Part shown: positions 1-8,323 of the stretch, piece after piece
Numbering within the stretch: the stretch's first letter is position 1
How the letters are laid out: the number at the start of each line of letters is the position of its first letter
Origin: CAYXDO01 sp964463485
Lineage (GTDB): Bacteria > Myxococcota > Kuafuiibacteriia > Kuafuiibacteriales > Kuafuiibacteriaceae
Assembly (NCBI GenBank): GCA_964463485.1
Contig: CAYXDO010000013.1
Span: 1-64,000, forward strand
Reading direction: 5' to 3'
DNA length: 64,000 nt
Made by a program: the position numbers and the translations under genes
Notes under the pieces: generated by a model
The model's database searches: none
What the model was told of the DNA's origin: nothing
Seen by the model: the letters and a program-made list of their open reading frames with translations, nothing else

Positions 1-1196
1 TCTTTTTTCGACAAACTTTCCCGAAGCGCACTCAGATCCAGGCCCGGCTGCACCCTAGTGATTTCTTCGCCGAAGCGCTGGGGAGGGTCTTCGAACGGAG
101 GCTGAGTCGTCGCGTCGAAGCCTCCCCCGTCCTCACCCACGCGGGTGGGTTCGGTCTCGAGGTCGTCTCGTCGACCCGAGCCTGTGTCGCTCGACTCGGA
201 CAGACTCTGTTGTTCCGCCGGTCGGTGTTCGGGAATGGCGTACTCGAGCGTGCCTCGCGCGTCTGCCGTGGAGAGTCCACCCATCGCCCCGTCCGCATCC
301 ACATGACTCAGGCCACCTGTGAGCTCCGGGGTGCGGCGCGCGATATCTTTGGCCGCGCGCTTCGCAGGACGCTCGAGCTCCGGACAGCGCTGCGCCAACG
401 CCGCCAGCGCAGGCAACACGGCTGCGGAGCCGAACCTCTCCAACTCCTCGCAGGCCACGATGGCTACCGCGTTCGCACCTGGACCCTCGAGCGGCCTGCT
501 GATCGCCTCCACGAGGCGCGCGACCCGTCCTTCCGGGACGCGGAACACACCCATCGCGATGGCGCGGGCCTCATCTGGAGGACACAGCGCCGCGACCGGC
601 AGCAAGTCTCCCTTGTTACGGACCAAAACGGCGGCGCTGCTGATGATCGACGGATCGTCCGAGCACATCCCGAGCGCTGCGAACGTGCGGTCCGCGGCAA
701 CGCGACGCGCGAACGCATCGAGCCGCGCGGCCCGAGCGCGCCTGCTGGCTCGGCGCGCGACGAAGAAGGCGAACAAACCGGCCAATATCAGTCCGAAGAC
801 GTAGATTCGGAACGCACTGATCCCGCCGAGCAGATACGCGGACCACCATCGGAGTCTGGTTATGCGTGCACTCTCAGGAATCGCTGACGAGGAGTAGGCC
901 GGCACGACGGCAAAGAGGCCGTCTGCGACGCCCGACTCGAGCGTTCGCAAGGGGCCCTCGCCGCCTCCGGGGACGAGCCTCCTCGGACCATCACGGCAGC
1001 ACCCGTAGGCTCGGAGCTCAAAGTTCGTCACACATTGGCCTGCCGCACATCGGACGAAAGCGATGTCTGGCTCGGGGACACCAGGGCCGCAGAGGCAACC
1101 GCACGCCCGCGATTCGCGCTCCGCCAGCACGGCCAGCGCGAACCAGAGCACCACCGAGAGGCCGGCTCGCATCGCAACTGCTCTCGTTCCGCCCAT
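1..1196 (-). CDS. Exported membrane protein, family unknown (3' end outside window)
   Basis: I do not recognise a family. Reading leftwards from the ATG at 1196 the frame stays open through base 1, giving at least 398 residues. An alternative ATG at 1172 starts a tighter signal peptide (MRAGLSVVLWFALAVLAE). A Cys-rich stretch follows (about residues 28-65), then one hydrophobic segment near residues 125-147 (core FGLILAGLFAFFV) followed by an Arg-rich stop-transfer stretch, then an Ala-rich helical part near 250-290 that resembles a HEAT-like helix pair. The last part in the window is acidic and probably disordered, and is encoded by the repeat at 58-242. The natural end is probably just left of base 1, because the copy of this tail at 44761 reaches a stop after the same residues. 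Confidence 0.7.
   Translation of the reverse strand, partial: MGGTRAVAMRAGLSVVLWFALAVLAERESRACGCLCGPGVPEPDIAFVRCAAGQCVTNFELRAYGCCRDGPRRLVPGGGEGPLRTLESGVADGLFAVVPAYSSSAIPESARITRLRWWSAYLLGGISAFRIYVFGLILAGLFAFFVARRASRRARAARLDAFARRVAADRTFAALGMCSDDPSIISSAAVLVRNKGDLLPVAALCPPDEARAIAMGVFRVPEGRVARLVEAISRPLEGPGANAVAIVACEELERFGSAAVLPALAALAQRCPELERPAKRAAKDIARRTPELTGGLSHVDADGAMGGLSTADARGTLEYAIPEHRPAEQQSLSESSDTGSGRRDDLETEPTRVGEDGGGFDATTQPPFEDPPQRFGEEITRVQPGLDLSALRESLSKK
58..242. repeat. 185-bp direct repeat, copy 1
   Basis: Nearly identical to 2426-2613 (one extra codon there and a few substitutions). It lies inside the left-edge gene and encodes, on the minus strand, a Ser/Asp/Glu-rich stretch beginning AIPEHRPAEQQ and ending RFGEEIT. 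The same reading frame is used in the second copy. Confidence 0.9.
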
Positions 1197-1318
1197 CTGC
1201 AGATTCTACCACGGCCCCTCACGCGTGACCTCCCGGCGGCTGCAGCGAGGACCTCGAAGATTTCGCCTCCAATGCCGCTCGTTTCGTGTCGTGGCCGCGC
1301 CTGCGTTAGGCTGCCCTC

Positions 1319-1999
1319 GTGCGTATCGTCGCCGTCGCGGACACCCACCTCTTTCACGACGACCTCGCCGTGCCCGCGGGTGACGTCTTCATCCACGCCG
1401 GAGACCTCTGCCGGGCTGGCGACGCTGCTGAATTGCTCGAAGGTCAGCGCTGGCTCGCGTCCTTGCCGCACAAGACCAAGATCCTCGTCGCCGGCAACCA
1501 CGACTGGCTCTTCGCGACCGACCCGAAACTCGCCCGCGAGGTCCTCGGTCCCGAAGTCATCTACCTCGAGGACTCCCTCGTCACCGTCGGCGGCGTGTGT
1601 TTTTGGGGCAGCCCCTGGCAGCCCGAGTATAACGACTGGGCGTTCAATCTCCCCCGCGGCGCGCGGCTCGCCGAAAAATGGCGGATGATCCCCGACGAAA
1701 TCGACGTACTCATTACTCATGGACCCCCGCACGGAATCGGAGATCGTTCGAGCGTCGGCGGCCGAGCTGGGTGCGAAGCCCTGCGCTCTCGCGTGGCCGA
1801 AGTCAGACCAAGACTCCACCTGTTCGGGCACATTCACCAGGACGGAGGTTTCTGGGCCGATGGAGTCACCGCCTTTGCAAACGTCACTACCTGGGAGTGT
1901 GAGCGCGGAGCCACCGTGCTCGAGCTCGACCCAGCTTCGCTTCGCGTCACGCCTGTCGTCGTCCCGGTGCGCACGACTGACCCATGGGCTGGTCGCTGA
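1319..1999 (+). CDS. Calcineurin-like metallophosphoesterase
   Basis: A 226-residue dimetal phosphoesterase of the compact type related to MPPED1/2-like proteins. The motifs appear in order: ADTH (D8, H10), HAGDL (D29), GNHD (N60, H61), ITHGPPHGIGD around residue 135, and GHIH near 170, so all expected metal ligands are present. There is no signal peptide, so it is probably cytosolic. The start is GTG at 1319; translation from it begins directly with the family's first beta strand (RIVAVADTH). It stands alone, diverging from the membrane-protein gene to its left. The natural substrate cannot be told from sequence; a cyclic nucleotide or other phosphodiester is typical of the family. Confidence 0.85.
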   Translation: MRIVAVADTHLFHDDLAVPAGDVFIHAGDLCRAGDAAELLEGQRWLASLPHKTKILVAGNHDWLFATDPKLAREVLGPEVIYLEDSLVTVGGVCFWGSPWQPEYNDWAFNLPRGARLAEKWRMIPDEIDVLITHGPPHGIGDRSSVGGRAGCEALRSRVAEVRPRLHLFGHIHQDGGFWADGVTAFANVTTWECERGATVLELDPASLRVTPVVVPVRTTDPWAGR

Positions 2000-2004
2000 C
2001 CGAT

Positions 2005-2196
2005 TCACTGTTCCCCATTCGTCGAACGCCGCGAAGATTGCTTCGGGAAGCCGCGGATCTCTTTGCTCCGAATCGAGGCACGAACCAACGCCCGCGCCCT
2101 CCGCCGAGCTGATGACTCCGGCAGCTCGATCGCGAACGTGAACCTCCTCAAGAACGCCCGATCGATGTCGCTCACTTCGTTGGTGATCCAAATGGT
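2005..2196 (-). pseudogene. Fragment of an AAA+ ATPase
   Basis: On the minus strand this encodes ITNEVSDIDRAFLRRFTFAI followed by ELP and an Arg-rich helix. This is the sensor-1 strand and Arg-finger region of an AAA+ ATPase (compare T-N-x2-x-x-D-x-A-F-x-R-R-F). No Walker A or B lies nearby, so only about 60 residues survive. It ends just beside the phosphoesterase gene and appears to be gene debris. Confidence 0.6.
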
Positions 2197-2344
2197 CGGA
2201 ATGCTCGCCGATCGTCGAGCTGTACCTGCCCTGGCCGCTGCGCTCCTCGATCTCGATCCGGAGGTTCGGCGCGACGCGGCCGAGGCTCTCGAGTTGCTCG
2301 GCATTCCGGTGGGAGTCGAAGTCGAGGCTCCCATCGGTAGATGA
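2197..2344 (+). pseudogene. Fragment of a HEAT-repeat protein
   Basis: The plus strand encodes MLADRRAVPALAAALLDLDP followed by EVRRDAAEALELLGIPVG, a textbook HEAT repeat, stopping at 2344. It has no start or neighbouring repeats of its own. It abuts the oppositely oriented AAA+ fragment, so the 2.0-2.35 kb gap is two gene scraps joined head to head. Confidence 0.55.
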
Positions 2345-2347
2345 GAC

Positions 2348-2425
2348 TCATTTGAGCTTCAACGTCGGCTTCGCGGCCTTCCCGGCGGTCTCCTCGAGGC
2401 GCTCTCGGGTCTCGAAGACGACGAA
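2348..2425 (-). pseudogene. Displaced C-terminal coding fragment
   Basis: Read in a frame different from the overlapping gene, this encodes HFVVFETRERLEETAGKAAK followed by PTLKLK and a TGA at 2350-2348. It reads like a genuine protein C-terminus. It begins exactly where the 185-bp repeat ends, so the repeat and this tail were probably joined out of frame. Confidence 0.4.
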
Positions 2426-2898
2426 GTGATTTCTTCGCCGAAGCGCTGGGGAGGGTCTTCGAACGGAGGCTGAGTCGTCGCGTCGAAGCCTCCCCCGTCC
2501 TCACCCACGCGGGTGGGTTCGGTCTCGAGGTCGTCTCGTCGACCCGAGCCTGTGTCGTCGCTCGACTCGGACTGACTCTGTTGGTCCGCCGGTCTGTGTT
2601 CGGGAATGGCGTAAGGTGAGTCCATGTCATCGAGCTCGGCGGGCACGATGAGGCTGTCGGTCGGAGGTGCCATCATCGAGGGAGAAGGGACTCCGGAAGG
2701 GATCATGGCTCCAGGAGCGAGGGTGGCTCGGCGTTTCTTGACTTGATGTCGTTCGATCTCTGATCGAACGACCTCGAGGACTTGGCGCACCAACTCGGGC
2801 TCGCCAGTGATGGTCACTTCGATGTCGGAAGCGCGTACGTGGATGCGCGCGTCGTTGGATAGTCCGAGCACGGTGAGCAGCTTCCGCCACCAACGCAC
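2359..2898 (-). CDS. Hypothetical protein with disordered acidic tail, likely 3'-rearranged
   Basis: A 179-residue protein of unknown function. Residues 1-50 look folded (MRWWRKLLTVLGL, then two strands and a helix: IHVRASDIEVTITG, ELVRQVLEVVRSEIERH). The rest is Pro/Ser/Asp-rich linker. Residues from about 96 to 158 are encoded by the 185-bp repeat shared with the left-edge gene. The last 20 residues (SSSSRPESASRRPPGRPRSRR) look like an out-of-frame reading of another gene's end. It lies 59 bp downstream of kdsC on the same strand, so it is probably co-transcribed, but nothing ties it to Kdo metabolism. Confidence 0.5.
   Translation of the reverse strand: MRWWRKLLTVLGLSNDARIHVRASDIEVTITGEPELVRQVLEVVRSEIERHQVKKRRATLAPGAMIPSGVPSPSMMAPPTDSLIVPAELDDMDSPYAIPEHRPADQQSQSESSDDTGSGRRDDLETEPTRVGEDGGGFDATTQPPFEDPPQRFGEEITSSSSRPESASRRPPGRPRSRR
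2426..2613. repeat. 185-bp direct repeat, copy 2
   Basis: Second copy of 58-242, in the same coding frame, with one inserted codon (Asp) after SESS. The similarity stops abruptly at GTGATTTCTTCGCC on the left and at GGAATGGCGTA on the right, which marks the copied unit. Confidence 0.9.
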
Positions 2899-2957
2899 CG
2901 CGAGAGCCTAACCCAACTCGTCGCGAGCGGACAGAGATCGCTAGCGCCGAGCGGAAG

Positions 2958-3476
2958 TCAGACGATCCACTTGCCCTTGGCGCGCAGGATCAGCTCGCAA
3001 GCTTCGCGGACCGCGCCTTGCCCCCCCGCTGCGCGCAGCACGTGACGCGCTTTTTGCCGAAGCTCGAGCGCGGCGTCGGCGACCGCCATCCCGAGGCCCG
3101 CGCGCTCGATGAGCGGGAGGTCTGGGAGGTCGTCTCCGATATAGGCCACCGCGTCCTCGGTCGTGTCGAACTGTTTGAGGACCTGCTCGAAGGCCTTGAC
3201 CTTGTCGTCGACACCCTGAAAGAGCGGCGAGATTCCGATTTCGGCGGCGCGGCGAGTCACGGTGTCGCTCGCGCGGCCGGAAATGGCGGCGACAGGGATC
3301 CCTGCGGCCACGAGCAGCTGCGTGCCGAGGCCATCGCGGACGTGAAAGGTCCGCGCCTCACCGCCGCCCGGGAGGAAGATCAGGCGTCCATCCGTGAGGA
3401 CTCCGTCGATGTCGAGGACGAGCACGCGGATCTTCTGTGCGCACGCGTCGATGTCATGGGTCACGGTCGTCACCAT
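2958..3476 (-). CDS. kdsC: 3-deoxy-D-manno-octulosonate-8-phosphate phosphatase KdsC
   Basis: A 172-residue HAD phosphatase of the small cap-less KdsC type, which releases phosphate from Kdo-8-phosphate to give Kdo for LPS core synthesis. Visible motifs are DIDGVLTDG (nucleophile D22, general acid D24), ISGR (S66-G67-R68), K92 in the KVKAF helix, and GDDLPD (D115, D116, Mg2+ binding). Length matches the family. ATG at 3476 directly follows the kdsA stop with no gap, so the two are translated from one mRNA. Cytosolic tetramers are known for the family. Confidence 0.93.
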   Translation of the reverse strand: MVTTVTHDIDACAQKIRVLVLDIDGVLTDGRLIFLPGGGEARTFHVRDGLGTQLLVAAGIPVAAISGRASDTVTRRAAEIGISPLFQGVDDKVKAFEQVLKQFDTTEDAVAYIGDDLPDLPLIERAGLGMAVADAALELRQKARHVLRAAGGQGAVREACELILRAKGKWIV

Positions 3477-4310
3477 TCAGCGTTCTCCTTGGCGGAGCGC
3501 GGACTCGATGGTTCGGGCTTCGCGCAGGACTTTTACCAGGCCTGGGTAGTCGAGGGAATTGGGTCCGTCGGACGGCGCGCGGTCTGGATCGGGATGGACC
3601 TCCAGGAAGATCGCATCGACGCCGACAGCCACGGCCGCTCGAACGAGCGGGGGCACGAGCGTTCGATCGCCGCCGGTCGAACCTCCGAGCGATCCAGGCT
3701 TCTGAACCGAGTGGGTACCGTCGAAGACGACAGGGGCGAACTTGCGCATGACGCCGAAGCTTCTCATGTCGACGACGAGATCGCGGTAGCCGAAGCAACT
3801 TCCGCGTTCAGTCAACAAGACGGCGGCTGCGGCCGCGCACTTGGTAACCGCGTGTCCCATGTCTTCCGGAGCCATGAATTGGCCCTTCTTCACGTTGACC
3901 ACCTTGCCGGTCTCGGAGGCCGCGACGAGCAAGTCGGTTTGTCGACACAAGAACGCGGGGATTTGAAGCACATCAGCCACTCTTGCGGCCTCCGCACACT
4001 GATCGGGCAGGTGCACGTCGGTGAGAATGGGGAGCCCGACGGTCTCCTTCACCGCAGCCAAGACCTCGAGGCCAAAACTGACGCCTGGCCCGCGGTGGCC
4101 CGCGGCGCTCGTACGGTTGGCCTTGTCGAAGGACGCCTTGAATACGTAGGGGACGCCCGCCTCCTCGGCGATTTCGGCGAGGCGCTTGGCGTGGTTGACG
4201 GTGAAGTCGAGGCCTTCGACGACACAAGGGCCACCGATGAGTGCGAGCGGAGCGCCCGCACCGATGACGACCTCGCCTCCTCTGGGTTTTGGAATGCGAA
4301 CGACTCTCAT
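3477..4310 (-). CDS. kdsA: 2-dehydro-3-deoxyphosphooctonate aldolase (Kdo-8-P synthase)
   Basis: Condenses phosphoenolpyruvate with arabinose-5-phosphate to Kdo-8-phosphate. The protein of about 277 residues shows GGPCVVEG near residue 24, the KASFDKANR strand, LTDVH, QIPAFLCRQTDL, NVKKGQF, VFDGTHSVQ and FLEVHPDPD, all standard for KdsA. The start is ATG at 4310, whose bases overlap the pyrG stop (ATGA), in preference to a further upstream in-frame ATG at 4418 that would lie inside pyrG. It keeps the C-R-Q-T-D metal-site Cys, which suggests the metal-dependent class. Confidence 0.94.
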   Translation of the reverse strand: MRVVRIPKPRGGEVVIGAGAPLALIGGPCVVEGLDFTVNHAKRLAEIAEEAGVPYVFKASFDKANRTSAAGHRGPGVSFGLEVLAAVKETVGLPILTDVHLPDQCAEAARVADVLQIPAFLCRQTDLLVAASETGKVVNVKKGQFMAPEDMGHAVTKCAAAAAVLLTERGSCFGYRDLVVDMRSFGVMRKFAPVVFDGTHSVQKPGSLGGSTGGDRTLVPPLVRAAVAVGVDAIFLEVHPDPDRAPSDGPNSLDYPGLVKVLREARTIESALRQGER

Positions 4311-5941
4311 GTTCGATGGGTCCTCTGCGAGCGATATTGGAGCGCCGCGCTCACGAATCCTTCGAAGAGCGGGTGCGGCCGGAACGGTTTGGATTTGAAC
4401 TCGGGATGGAACTGGCAACCCAAGAACCAGGGATGGTCCTTGACCTCCGAAATTTCGACCAGCTGATTGTCGGGTGACAAGCCCGAGAAACTCATGCCTG
4501 CGCTCTCGAACGCTGCGCGGTAGGAGTTGTTGACCTCGTAGCGATGACGATGGCGCTCGGAGATTTCGAGCGTCTGATAAGTCTTGGCAGCCAGGGAGCC
4601 GGCCTTGACGTGGCAGGGGTAGGCCCCGAGGCGCATCGTCGCGCCCTTTTCGGCGACCGAGCGCTGGGTCTCCATCAGGTCGATGACTCGGTGGGGGCTG
4701 TCGGGATCGAACTCGGTGGAGTTGGCGCCTTCAAGCCCCAGCACGTTTCGCGCGAACTCCACCACGGCCATCTGCATCCCGAGGCAAATGCCAAAGTACG
4801 GAACCCGCCGCTCGCGGGCAAAACGGGCGGCTGCGATCTTTCCTTCCGACCCTCGCTCGCCGAACCCACCCGGGACCAACACTCCGTCTACGCCGTCGAG
4901 TGTCGTCTTCATCGCGTGCTCGTCCGTCGCGTCGATGTATCGAAGGTCGAGGCGCGCGTCGGCCGAAATACCGGCGTGAACCAAGGCCTCGTGCAGGGAC
5001 TTGTAGCTCTCCTTGAGCTGAGTATACTTCCCCACGATTCCTATCGACACCTCGTGAGTCGGCTCCTTGATCCTCTTCACGATCCGCTTCCACTGTTCGA
5101 GCCCCGGAGATCGACTCCAGATGTTCAGGAAGTCTCCGATCTGCTCGTCTACGCCTTCGGCGTGGAGGTGAAGCGGCAGCTCGTAGATGCAGTCGACGTC
5201 CGGCGCGCTGACTACACACTGATTCTCTACATCGCAAAACAGCGCGATCTTGGCTTTGATTTCCGAGGCGATCGCGGTCTCCGAACGGCAGATCAACACG
5301 TTGGGCTGAATACCGATACGGCGGAGCTCGCCCACCGAGTGTTGGGTGGGTTTGGTCTTCACCTCCCCGGCCGACTTCAAATACGGCACCAAGGTCACGT
5401 GTACGTAGACCACGTTCTCCTCTCCTTGGTCCGCCTTCATTTGGCGAATGGCCTCGAGGAACGGGAGCGACTCGATGTCACCTACCGTGCCCCCGATCTC
5501 CACGATGGCCAGGTCGTTGTCCTCGACGACGTCGAGCAGGGCTCTCTTGATTTCGTCCGTGATGTGCGGAATCGTCTGAACCGTCTTGCCAAGGTACTCC
5601 CCGCGGCGCTCCTTGGTAATGACCGAGTTGTAGATCTGGCCGGACGTGAAGTTGTTCTTCTTGGACAGTCGCACGTTCGTGAATCGTTCGTAGTGCCCGA
5701 GGTCGAGATCGGTCTCGGCGCCGTCGTCGGTCACGAAGACCTCTCCGTGCTGGAAAGGGCTCATCGTGCCCGGGTCGACGTTGATGTACGGATCGAGCTT
5801 GAGGTGCGTGATTTTGAGTCCGCGGTTCTCGAGGAGCGCCCCTAGGGATGCTGCACATAGCCCTTTTCCCAGGGAGCTGCAGACGCCCCCCGTGACGAAG
5901 ATGAATTTTTTGGCCTTCTTTTGTTTGCGTGTACGAGCCAT
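4307..5941 (-). CDS. pyrG: CTP synthase
   Basis: A 544-residue CTP synthase that makes CTP from UTP, ATP and glutamine. The amidoligase domain starts with the P-loop VTGGVCSSLGKGL (residues 16-28) followed by LKLDPYINVDPGTM. The class I glutaminase domain has the nucleophile C386 in GICLGMQ and H512/E514 in FHPEF. Its place between kdsA and kdsB is functional: KdsB uses CTP to activate Kdo, and pyrG-kds linkage is seen in several Proteobacteria. It overlaps kdsA by four bases and lies 5 bp after kdsB. Confidence 0.96.
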   Translation of the reverse strand: MARTRKQKKAKKFIFVTGGVCSSLGKGLCAASLGALLENRGLKITHLKLDPYINVDPGTMSPFQHGEVFVTDDGAETDLDLGHYERFTNVRLSKKNNFTSGQIYNSVITKERRGEYLGKTVQTIPHITDEIKRALLDVVEDNDLAIVEIGGTVGDIESLPFLEAIRQMKADQGEENVVYVHVTLVPYLKSAGEVKTKPTQHSVGELRRIGIQPNVLICRSETAIASEIKAKIALFCDVENQCVVSAPDVDCIYELPLHLHAEGVDEQIGDFLNIWSRSPGLEQWKRIVKRIKEPTHEVSIGIVGKYTQLKESYKSLHEALVHAGISADARLDLRYIDATDEHAMKTTLDGVDGVLVPGGFGERGSEGKIAAARFARERRVPYFGICLGMQMAVVEFARNVLGLEGANSTEFDPDSPHRVIDLMETQRSVAEKGATMRLGAYPCHVKAGSLAAKTYQTLEISERHRHRYEVNNSYRAAFESAGMSFSGLSPDNQLVEISEVKDHPWFLGCQFHPEFKSKPFRPHPLFEGFVSAALQYRSQRTHRT

Positions 5942-5946
5942 GAGTT

Positions 5947-6696
5947 TCAGCGATTCTCCGTGAGTATGGCGATCACTTGCGCGGCGTCGGCGGGAGTATC
6001 CACGGCGACGCAGGGGTGGGTCGATGGAGCGTCGATGACGGCGATGGACAGCCCATTTTCGAGCGCGCGCAGCTGCTCGAGGCGTTCACAACGCTCGAGC
6101 GGAGTCGGCTCGAGGGCGGCGAGCCTCCTGAGCGCAGCAGGTCGATAGGCATACAGACCGATGTGCCGAAGCGCGACGGACGAACCTGAGTGCGGAATGG
6201 CAGCTCGCGAAAAATACAGGGCGCGGCCATCGAGCGCTCGGACGACCTTGACCACGTTCGGGTTCAAGAAGGCGTCGGGTTCGAGCGGGCGCGCCAAGGT
6301 CCCGAGGTCCGTCCCGAGCCGAAGCGTTCGAATCACGAGCGCGTCGAGATCGGCAGGGTCGAGCAAAGGCTCGTCCCCCTGCACGTTGACGACGAGGTCC
6401 CCGTCGAAGCCGAGGGTCGCGACGGCTTCAGCCACGCGATCCGTGCCGCTCTGACAGGACTCACTCGTCATCACCACTCGGCGGCCCACACTCTTCACGA
6501 CCGCGGCGATGCGCTCATCATCGGTCGCGGCCACGACCTCCGAGATCGATGACGCGAGCGCGGCCCGCTCGAGGACTCGAACGATCATCGGAACGCCCGC
6601 GAGGTCCACCAGAGGCTTGCCAGGAAATCGCGTGGACGCGTATCGCGCAGGGACTACGGCCAGGACGCGGGGCGCGGCCGGGCCCGGAAACGGCAT
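5947..6696 (-). CDS. kdsB: CMP-Kdo synthetase (3-deoxy-manno-octulosonate cytidylyltransferase)
   Basis: A 249-residue cytidylyltransferase that activates Kdo with CTP before transfer to lipid A. The signature VPARYASTRFPGKPL (residues 15-29) is intact. Further motifs are VVAATDDERI, NVQGDEPLL (metal-binding D) and HIGLYAYR. The start is ATG at 6696, giving a short N-terminal extension before the signature. It is first of the four-gene kdsB-pyrG-kdsA-kdsC operon, 33 bp downstream of the cyclase gene. Confidence 0.94.
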   Translation of the reverse strand: MPFPGPAAPRVLAVVPARYASTRFPGKPLVDLAGVPMIVRVLERAALASSISEVVAATDDERIAAVVKSVGRRVVMTSESCQSGTDRVAEAVATLGFDGDLVVNVQGDEPLLDPADLDALVIRTLRLGTDLGTLARPLEPDAFLNPNVVKVVRALDGRALYFSRAAIPHSGSSVALRHIGLYAYRPAALRRLAALEPTPLERCERLEQLRALENGLSIAVIDAPSTHPCVAVDTPADAAQVIAILTENR

Positions 6697-6729
6697 GGAC
6701 GGTCGCTATACGGACCCGCGCCGATCGTG

Positions 6730-8184
6730 TCAAACGCGGCGTGCCGGCATCGGAGCAGGCATCGTACGATAACATCGAACCGGCGCGTCGAAACCTTTCA
6801 CCTCGACCGTCTCGGGGTTTGCGAAGGCGAGCCCGAGCGCTCCATCCAGGCTCGCGTAAACGGACTCCGAGACCACAATCTCACCGCCCTGGGCCTTGCT
6901 GCACAAGCGCGCGGCGAGATTCACCGGAGATCCGATCACTGTGTACTCCATGCGCCGGTCGCTCCCCATGTTCCCCATGACGACCTCCCCGACCGTGATG
7001 CCGACGCCAACGTAGATGGGTCGCTGAAATGCCTCCTCGGCGTTCATCCGGTTGACGGCTTGCTGAATCGCGATCGCGCACTCGACCACGCGACGCTCCT
7101 TGTCCTCGCCGTCGAAGATCGCGAGCACGGCGTCGCCCATGAATTTGTCGATGGACCCGCCGGCCGCTTCCACGAGCTCCGCCTGCACACGAATGTAGTC
7201 ATTCAACATGTCCACGACCTCTTCTGCGCCAAGCTCGCGCGAGAGATTCGTGAAGCCGCGGATGTCGGACTCGAACACCGCGACCTCCACCTTCTGGGCG
7301 ATCGAGCGGTCGACGGTGCCTAGCCTCGAGACCGTCGAAATCATCCGCGCGGTGTGGCGAGGAAGGAATTTCAACATCTCGAAGCGCTCCCGAAGCCCAC
7401 GGAGGGCGTGGGTGATCGCCGCTCCAACCAAATGAAGCTCGTCTCGAGGGTGCAGATCGATGGTGAAATCGAACTCCTGACGTTCGATCGCTTCGGTTCC
7501 TTTGAGCAGCAACCGAACGGAGCTTCGGAGGCGGTTCACCATGAAGAATCCTAGGACCACGAAGATCGAAACCATCCCCAAGAGGCCCATCAAATAGGCG
7601 TCACGGAGCGCGCCAACCTCGGCGAGGTACGTATCGAGGCCGTAGTCGACTTGAAGAAATCCGGCCACCGTAGAATCCGCGCGCAAGATCGGAGCGATCC
7701 CGCTTATCCACGATCCGTGCTCGTCCGTGTAGAGCTCCGTGCGGACGGTGTCCTGCTTCGAAAGGACCCACTGGTACAGGTCGGCGACCTTCTGCGGTGG
7801 GTCGTAGCCGTCACCGACGAAAGTCTTGGCCTGCAGCATCGCGACGAACTCGTAGCTTTTGGGATTCGCTCGCGACGGACGCAAGACGTAGACAGACTGC
7901 TCCTCGAGGTCCCGGTCTCTTCGGATTCGGTCGAGGATCGTTCGAACACGTACGAACGGTTCGGAGCCCGCGTCGGCGTTGCTCGAGATCGCGTCGAGGT
8001 CCTCCCCTCGTATGAATGGAGCTGCGGTGCCGGCGATCGACTCGAGCGCGAGCCCGAACTTGCCCACCACCTCGCGCTTCTCTTGCTCGTAGAGCCACAA
8101 GATTCCTGCGAGGACGAAAGACACCGCGGCGATCGTGTAGAGCGCGACGAACCGGACCGCGAAGCTTCTCCACCATGGAACCAC
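6730..8184 (-). CDS. Transmembrane class III adenylate cyclase
   Basis: A 484-residue sensor cyclase. It has one membrane helix at about 13-31, an extracytoplasmic sensor domain of some 165 residues, a second helix at about 197-217, a HAMP-like linker (NRLRSSVRLLLKGTEAIERQ) and a C-terminal cyclase domain. The catalytic set looks complete: metal Asp D307 (FESDIRG) and D351 (DKFMGD), adenine-specifying K347 and T415 (EYTVIG), and transition-state N422 and R426 (VNLAAR). These residues predict cAMP rather than cGMP. It lies 33 bp upstream of kdsB and may share its transcript, though no functional link is evident. Confidence 0.9.
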   Translation of the reverse strand: MVPWWRSFAVRFVALYTIAAVSFVLAGILWLYEQEKREVVGKFGLALESIAGTAAPFIRGEDLDAISSNADAGSEPFVRVRTILDRIRRDRDLEEQSVYVLRPSRANPKSYEFVAMLQAKTFVGDGYDPPQKVADLYQWVLSKQDTVRTELYTDEHGSWISGIAPILRADSTVAGFLQVDYGLDTYLAEVGALRDAYLMGLLGMVSIFVVLGFFMVNRLRSSVRLLLKGTEAIERQEFDFTIDLHPRDELHLVGAAITHALRGLRERFEMLKFLPRHTARMISTVSRLGTVDRSIAQKVEVAVFESDIRGFTNLSRELGAEEVVDMLNDYIRVQAELVEAAGGSIDKFMGDAVLAIFDGEDKERRVVECAIAIQQAVNRMNAEEAFQRPIYVGVGITVGEVVMGNMGSDRRMEYTVIGSPVNLAARLCSKAQGGEIVVSESVYASLDGALGLAFANPETVEVKGFDAPVRCYRTMPAPMPARRV

Positions 8185-8323
8185 GCGCGCGTCAGTCTAC
8201 GGGGGTCCTGGCTCAATGCAAACGCTTCCCTGAGGAACAGCAGGAACACGGGCAAACGTTCGAAGCCATAGACCTAAGCCGCGGCATCTTCGCAAGCGTG
8301 CTCGGTCCGAGGTACGGTCGGGC

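Noticed and set aside
3018..4466. Plus-strand frame of 482 codons across kdsC and kdsA
   Set aside because: It is the shadow of the two kds genes; no start signal and no recognisable motif.
4544..5845. Long open frame of 433 codons on the plus strand across pyrG
   Set aside because: It is antisense to an unmistakable CTP synthase. Long antisense frames are expected in GC-rich coding DNA, and the translation shows no domain.
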